A stretch of 9,063 bases of DNA, taken from NCBI GenBank assembly GCA_023446865.1, contig JAEXPL010000351.1, forward strand, positions 1 through 9,063, read 5' to 3'. Made by a program: the position numbers and the translations under genes. The stretch is from Verrucomicrobiota bacterium. GTDB lineage: Bacteria; Verrucomicrobiota; Verrucomicrobiia; Opitutales; Opitutaceae. Positions 6,043 through 9,063 of the stretch are shown here, one piece after another. How positions within the stretch are numbered: position 1 is the stretch's first letter; every line of letters begins with the position of its first letter. Under the pieces are notes generated by a model that ran no database searches, had not been told where the DNA came from, and saw nothing but the letters and a program-made list of their open reading frames with translations.

Positions 6043-6413
6043 TACTCCCGCGCCAGCCAGCGTCGCGCCGCCGACTCCGAGCCGAAGATCGCCATCTCCA
6101 GATTCGGCGTGCGGTTGACCATCTTGAAAATCCGCGCCAGCGACTTCGTCTCGGGCGTGGTCGCCACGAGCGCCGAACGCGACGGCCGCGAGATCTGCAC
6201 CCGTTTGCGCAGCAACGAAAACATGTACACGGAGATCGGCTGGAAACTATAGCGCTCCATACGTTCGAAGGTGTGGAGCAGATCGGGCACAAAACCGATC
6301 GCCTCCACAATTCGCGGCATCTCCTCGCCCAACGTGCGGAGATCCTCCTTCGAGACAACGCCGTGCCACGAGATGTGCACGACTTTGCCTTCAACGGCGT
6401 GGGTGTAGGGCAT
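6042..6413 (-). CDS. SpoIIAA/STAS-like domain protein
   Basis: A 123-residue soluble protein with no signal peptide or membrane segment. The N-terminus (THAVEGKVVHISWHGVVSKE) is a beta hairpin leading into a helix. LVATTPETKSLARIFKMVN (82-100) follows mid-protein, and the ending IFGSESAARRWLARE resembles the closing helix of SpoIIAA-like/STAS proteins, where 'F-x-s-x-x-A-x-x-W-L' is common. Length and layout fit that family, whose members are usually regulators or lipid/small-molecule binders. The conserved serine phosphorylation site of true anti-anti-sigma factors cannot be pinpointed. The ATG at 6413 has no Shine-Dalgarno. It is divergent from the exported repeat protein at 6620 and convergent with the membrane protein at 5485-6036. 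The family call is by pattern and is only moderately sure. Confidence 0.75.
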   Translation of the reverse strand: MPYTHAVEGKVVHISWHGVVSKEDLRTLGEEMPRIVEAIGFVPDLLHTFERMERYSFQPISVYMFSLLRKRVQISRPSRSALVATTPETKSLARIFKMVNRTPNLEMAIFGSESAARRWLARE

Positions 6414-6619
6414 GGCGTTTCAGCGATTCGAGAACCTCGATTGTTCGCGCCCCCACCCTCGCCGACAAGCGGCATCTGCGCCGCTCCCCACCGCGCCATC
6501 CGGGCGCCGGACACCACGCCTTCGCCATGGTGCGCCGTCGCGCCTTCCCCATGACCGCCTCCCTTGACCCATCGCCCGACCACCGGCATTGTCCCAGCCA
6601 TCCCCAGGTTACCCGTCCC
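6414..6619. promoter_or_regulatory. Divergent intergenic region with a small palindrome
   Basis: These 206 bases separate two divergent starts. A small inverted repeat, TCGAG-AAC-CTCGA, occupies 6428-6440, 15 bases before the minus-strand start, and could be a protein-binding site. The plus-strand frame of the 6620 gene is open back to a GTG at 6527, but the extension is Pro/Arg/His-rich and would hide the signal peptide. No clear promoter boxes or RNA gene are seen. Confidence 0.3.
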
Positions 6620-8365
6620 ATGAAACCCCAGACATTCGCCTTTGGCCTCTCGTTGCTATTGTCGCTTGTTGCCGCCGCTGCGCGCGCCGGCTCGTTCTCC
6701 GCGGAGATGGTCCAGACCCGGAAGGGCGAAACCCACACCACACCCTTCCACTTCGCCGACGGCAGCTACTGCTTCGAGACGGCCGAGGAAGGTCGCACCC
6801 TGCTCGTCGTGGTCGACGCCGCCACGGGCGTCACCCGCATCATCGCCCCGGCCGAGAAGGCCTACCGTGAGCTGAGATCGAGCGACATGCACGCCGCCGT
6901 GGCGAACCCGTTCGCGTCGTGCACCTTCGCGTTCCCGAACTCCACGTTGCGCGCCGAAGGGGCCGAGACGATCGCGGGACTCCCCTGCACCAGGAAGGTG
7001 CTTTCGGTGAACGGCAACGATTTCTTCGTCTCGTGGACCGCCGACGAATTCGGCCTTCCGCTCCGTATCGAAGACCGCCTCATCGGGGCCACCGTCGAGT
7101 TGCGCAACATCAAGCGCGGCCCGCAGGATCCCGCGCTGTTCACCATCCCCGCCGGCTTCGCGCTCAAGGGCGATCCAGAGACCGAGCCCCCGGCGTGGGC
7201 GGCCAACCTGGACCGGGCTCCGCGGCTCGCCCCACCGTTCGAGAAGACCCTCACGGCGGGAGAGGTCCTCCGCATCCCGCTCAAGGACGGTTTCGAGATC
7301 AACCTCGTTGTCCTGAACTCCGGATCCGGCGACAGCACCGGCATCGTGCTCCCGTTCAAGGGCGGTCGGCCCGTCATCTCTCCTCGCGGCGAAGGCTTCG
7401 AGACCGGCGCGGGAGGCGAGTTCTCCACGGGATGCAGCCGTACTCCGGCGCAGGCCGACGATTACGTCTTCCACGTAAAAACCGGGCAGTTCACCGTCAA
7501 GGCGACCTACCAACCTGCGAAAGCGAAGAAGCCCGCCCAAGCACAGCCGGCATCCGAGCCCGATGCGCGTTTCCCGGGACCTCAGATCCTGGCCGGTGTC
7601 GCCGCCCGCCTTGAGCTCGGCTGGGAGGGCCCAAACGGCCAAGGCGATTTCATCGCGATCGCCCGGGCCGACCAGCCGGCCGGTTCGTCGATCATCCGCG
7701 CACTGGCGCGCGACGGCAGTCCCGCCAAGCTCTGGGCACCGAGCGACCCGGGCGAATACGAGGTGCGCTACGTCACGGGGGGCCGGCCGGCCAAGGTGCT
7801 CGCCACCGCGATACTTACCGTCGAGGCGGCCAACGCCTTCGTCGGCACCGTCGACTCCGTGGTCGTCGCCGCACCGTTCGAGGTGGAGTGGACCGGCCCG
7901 CGCTGCGACGGTGATTTCATCAGCGTGGCGAAAATCGGTTCCGTCTCCAGCGCCGCTGAGTTCCGTGTCCCCGTGAAGAACGGCCAACCCGCCAAGCTCC
8001 GCGCCCCCAGCGACGCTGGCGCCTACGAGGTTCGTTACGTGCTCGGTCGCGGCGCGAAGATCCTCGCCCAGACACCGCTCACCGTCACACCGGCCGCCGC
8101 CACCGTGACACCGCCCGCGAACGTGAAGGCCGCCGCCGAGTTCACAGTCGACTGGACCGGCCCGGCCTACGAGGAAGATTTCCTGTGCGTGGTCGCACCC
8201 AGCGCCGCTCCCGCCAGCCCGAGTGCGATCGCCGTCCGCGCCAGCCAAGGCAACCCCGCCAGACTCCGCGCCCCGAAAGTGCCCGGCACCTACGAGGTCC
8301 GCTACGTGCTCGGCCGCGGCCGCAAGGTTCTCGCGACCGCCACCCTCGTCGTCGAAGGCCCCTGA
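6620..8365 (+). CDS. Exported multidomain protein: DUF4412/LolA-like N-terminus plus three C-terminal repeats
   Basis: A 581-residue protein with a signal peptide (MKPQTFAFGLSLLLSLVAAAARA, cleavage near residue 23), so periplasmic or surface-located. Residues 24-182 (e.g. FHFADGSYCFE, IIAPAEKAYRE, ANPF, GLPCTRKVLSVNG, LFTIPAGF) resemble DUF4412-type proteins with a LolA-like fold that measure or bind hydrophobic ligands. Residues 203-298 form an unassigned domain, possibly Ig-like, with Cys272. An Ala/Lys/Pro linker (299-315) follows. Residues 318-402, 406-489 and 492-579 are three related beta repeats with the pattern W-x-GP, GDFI, then PAKLRAP, Y-EVRYV, LA, L-V. I recall similar repeats at the ends of some proteobacterial VWA-domain proteins. 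ATG 6620 is chosen because the signal peptide starts there. No Shine-Dalgarno is seen. Function is unknown; ligand or protein binding in the envelope is plausible. Confidence 0.88.
   Translation: MKPQTFAFGLSLLLSLVAAAARAGSFSAEMVQTRKGETHTTPFHFADGSYCFETAEEGRTLLVVVDAATGVTRIIAPAEKAYRELRSSDMHAAVANPFASCTFAFPNSTLRAEGAETIAGLPCTRKVLSVNGNDFFVSWTADEFGLPLRIEDRLIGATVELRNIKRGPQDPALFTIPAGFALKGDPETEPPAWAANLDRAPRLAPPFEKTLTAGEVLRIPLKDGFEINLVVLNSGSGDSTGIVLPFKGGRPVISPRGEGFETGAGGEFSTGCSRTPAQADDYVFHVKTGQFTVKATYQPAKAKKPAQAQPASEPDARFPGPQILAGVAARLELGWEGPNGQGDFIAIARADQPAGSSIIRALARDGSPAKLWAPSDPGEYEVRYVTGGRPAKVLATAILTVEAANAFVGTVDSVVVAAPFEVEWTGPRCDGDFISVAKIGSVSSAAEFRVPVKNGQPAKLRAPSDAGAYEVRYVLGRGAKILAQTPLTVTPAAATVTPPANVKAAAEFTVDWTGPAYEEDFLCVVAPSAAPASPSAIAVRASQGNPARLRAPKVPGTYEVRYVLGRGRKVLATATLVVEGP
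7571..8356 (+). repeat. Three tandem protein repeats of about 85 residues
   Basis: Repeat 1 is at 7571-7825, repeat 2 at 7835-8086 and repeat 3 at 8093-8356. Shared positions include W-E/T-GP near the start, GDFI (EDFL in repeat 3), PAKL or PARL-R-AP, G-x-Y-EVRYV, and a closing K-x-LA-x-x-x-LTV. Repeats 2 and 3 are closest to each other (EVRYVLGRG in both; EVRYVTGGR in repeat 1). DNA identity is only partial, so the duplications are old. Confidence 0.85.
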
Positions 8366-8385
8366 CCTCCGGCTCCGCCCCCTCG

Positions 8386-8408
8386 GCCCGTCGCCTCAAG
8401 ACGCGGGC
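8386..8408. terminator. Weak candidate hairpin between convergent genes
   Basis: GCCC (8386-8389) pairs with GGGC (8405-8408). After a two-base bulge (8403-8404), GTC (8390-8392) pairs with GAC (8400-8402). The stop codon of the phosphatase gene (8398-8396) lies in the loop. It follows the TGA of the exported protein by about 20 bases. With a bulge and no T-tract it may be chance. Confidence 0.2.
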
Positions 8409-9063
8409 TCAATCGTGTTTGGCTGCTCAAACACTCCGCGCACCCCATCCTGCAGGCAGACGGCCGTGAGCGCGCCTCCCATGCAGCAGCCGGTGTCGAT
8501 CCCCACGCGGTTGGGGCGCACATCGGCATGGAAGTCGTCGGTGGGCGTGTGCCCGTGGACGACCAGGTAACCGTGGTCCGCCGTGCAATTGAGAAACTCC
8601 TCGCGGATCCACAGCAGGTCCGCGTCCGCCTGCTCCGCCAGCGGCACACCCGGGCGGATGCCGGCATGGACAAACAGGTACGGTCCAGCCACGTGATGCG
8701 ACTTCACCTGCGGCAGCCAGTGCGAAAGCCCGATGCGCGCGACGGCGCGGGTGAGCGCGGGGACCAACTCCTCGACGGTCGACGGTGCCAAGCCGAATGA
8801 CGCGAGCGTCTCCTCTCCACCATTGAGGAGCCACACGCGCAGGATCTCCTCGTCGCGACTGGCGAGAAAGGCGAACAACAGCTGCTCATGATTGCCCATG
8901 AGGAAAACCGGTTCGCACCACGCCGGCGGCGCCGCCAGCAGAGCCGCGCACCACTCCAGCACACGCGCACTGTCCGGACCACGATCGATGTAGTCGCCCA
9001 GGAAAACCACCGTCGCCTTGTCGCCGGGCGGCAGCCGACGCTGCGCGTCGGCCTCCAGGTTCC
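8396..9063 (-). CDS. PPP-family metallophosphatase (Ser/Thr phosphatase or ApaH-like), 5' end off window
   Basis: Calcineurin-type dinuclear metal phosphoesterase. The frame is open to the right edge: before the GTG at 9010 it reads LEADAQRRLPPGDKATVV, joining smoothly into VFLGDYIDRG, so the true start and the first GDxHG motif lie beyond 9063. Metal ligands seen (numbered from the GTG at 9010) are GDYIDRG (5-11), GNHE (39-42), VHAG (114-117) and HGHT (152-155), in the right order and spacing for the family. About 221 residues are visible, close to the full family length. Substrate choice between phosphoprotein and diadenosine tetraphosphate cannot be settled; lack of long ApaH-specific segments slightly favours a PrpA-like or general PPP phosphatase. 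It converges with the exported repeat protein, 30 bases between stops. Confidence 0.93.
   Translation of the reverse strand, partial: NLEADAQRRLPPGDKATVVFLGDYIDRGPDSARVLEWCAALLAAPPAWCEPVFLMGNHEQLLFAFLASRDEEILRVWLLNGGEETLASFGLAPSTVEELVPALTRAVARIGLSHWLPQVKSHHVAGPYLFVHAGIRPGVPLAEQADADLLWIREEFLNCTADHGYLVVHGHTPTDDFHADVRPNRVGIDTGCCMGGALTAVCLQDGVRGVFEQPNTIEPAS

Noticed and set aside
6527..6619. Longer start (GTG 6527) for the exported protein
   Set aside because: It would place 31 polar Pro/Arg/His-rich residues before a clean signal peptide that starts at ATG 6620.
6656..8248. Minus-strand 530-codon open frame antisense to the exported repeat protein
   Set aside because: It mirrors the repeats of the sense gene, has no signal peptide or known motif, and starts inside the sense gene.
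7571..8356. Possible CRISPR or DNA-level tandem array
   Set aside because: The repetition is at protein level with diverged DNA and unit length of about 255-265 bases. It has no short identical repeats with unique spacers.

Overview
The window is GC-rich bacterial chromosomal DNA, about two thirds G+C by eye, and densely coded on both strands. It holds nine genes. Seven are complete; one runs off each end: a glutamyl-tRNA synthetase on the left and a PPP-family phosphatase on the right. No rRNA, tRNA, CRISPR array, insertion sequence, integrase or phage gene was seen. No gene-free stretch exceeds 300 bases; the longest is the divergent region 663-900. The style (very high GC, a compact GltX, a lipoprotein with a pseudopilin-like segment, few Shine-Dalgarno sequences) would fit Verrucomicrobia, perhaps Opitutaceae. 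That placement is inference from memory, not a search result.

Left part, 1-1302: gltX (minus, 5' portion only) diverges from a small three-helix membrane protein (plus, 901-1188). A strong imperfect hairpin at 1245-1278 lies between that gene and the convergent trpF.

Central minus-strand block, 1303-4763, in transcription order: a large polytopic membrane protein of glycosyltransferase GT-C type (4763 to 3159), a 120-base gap, a DegT/DnrJ/EryC1 PLP-dependent sugar aminotransferase (3038 to 1938), then trpF (1941 to 1303) coupled to it by an ATGA overlap. The first two suggest surface glycan or nucleotide-sugar work. TrpF is a tryptophan-pathway enzyme placed outside any trp operon.

Middle, 4934-6413: a small lipoprotein with a pseudopilin-like segment (minus) diverges from a four-helix membrane protein (plus, 5485-6036). 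The latter converges with a SpoIIAA/STAS-like protein (minus, 6042-6413), their stop codons only 5 bases apart, with a hairpin spanning both stops.

Right part, 6620-9063: a 581-residue exported protein (plus) with a DUF4412/LolA-like N-terminal domain, an unassigned middle domain and three C-terminal repeats of about 85 residues. It converges on a PPP-type metallophosphatase (minus) that leaves the window.

Most of this is ordinary housekeeping and hypothetical chromosome. The items most worth a second look are the exported repeat protein, the DegT-TrpF coupling, the stop-codon hairpin at 6012-6042 and the lipoprotein. I see no clear evidence of a new defence or mobile system.
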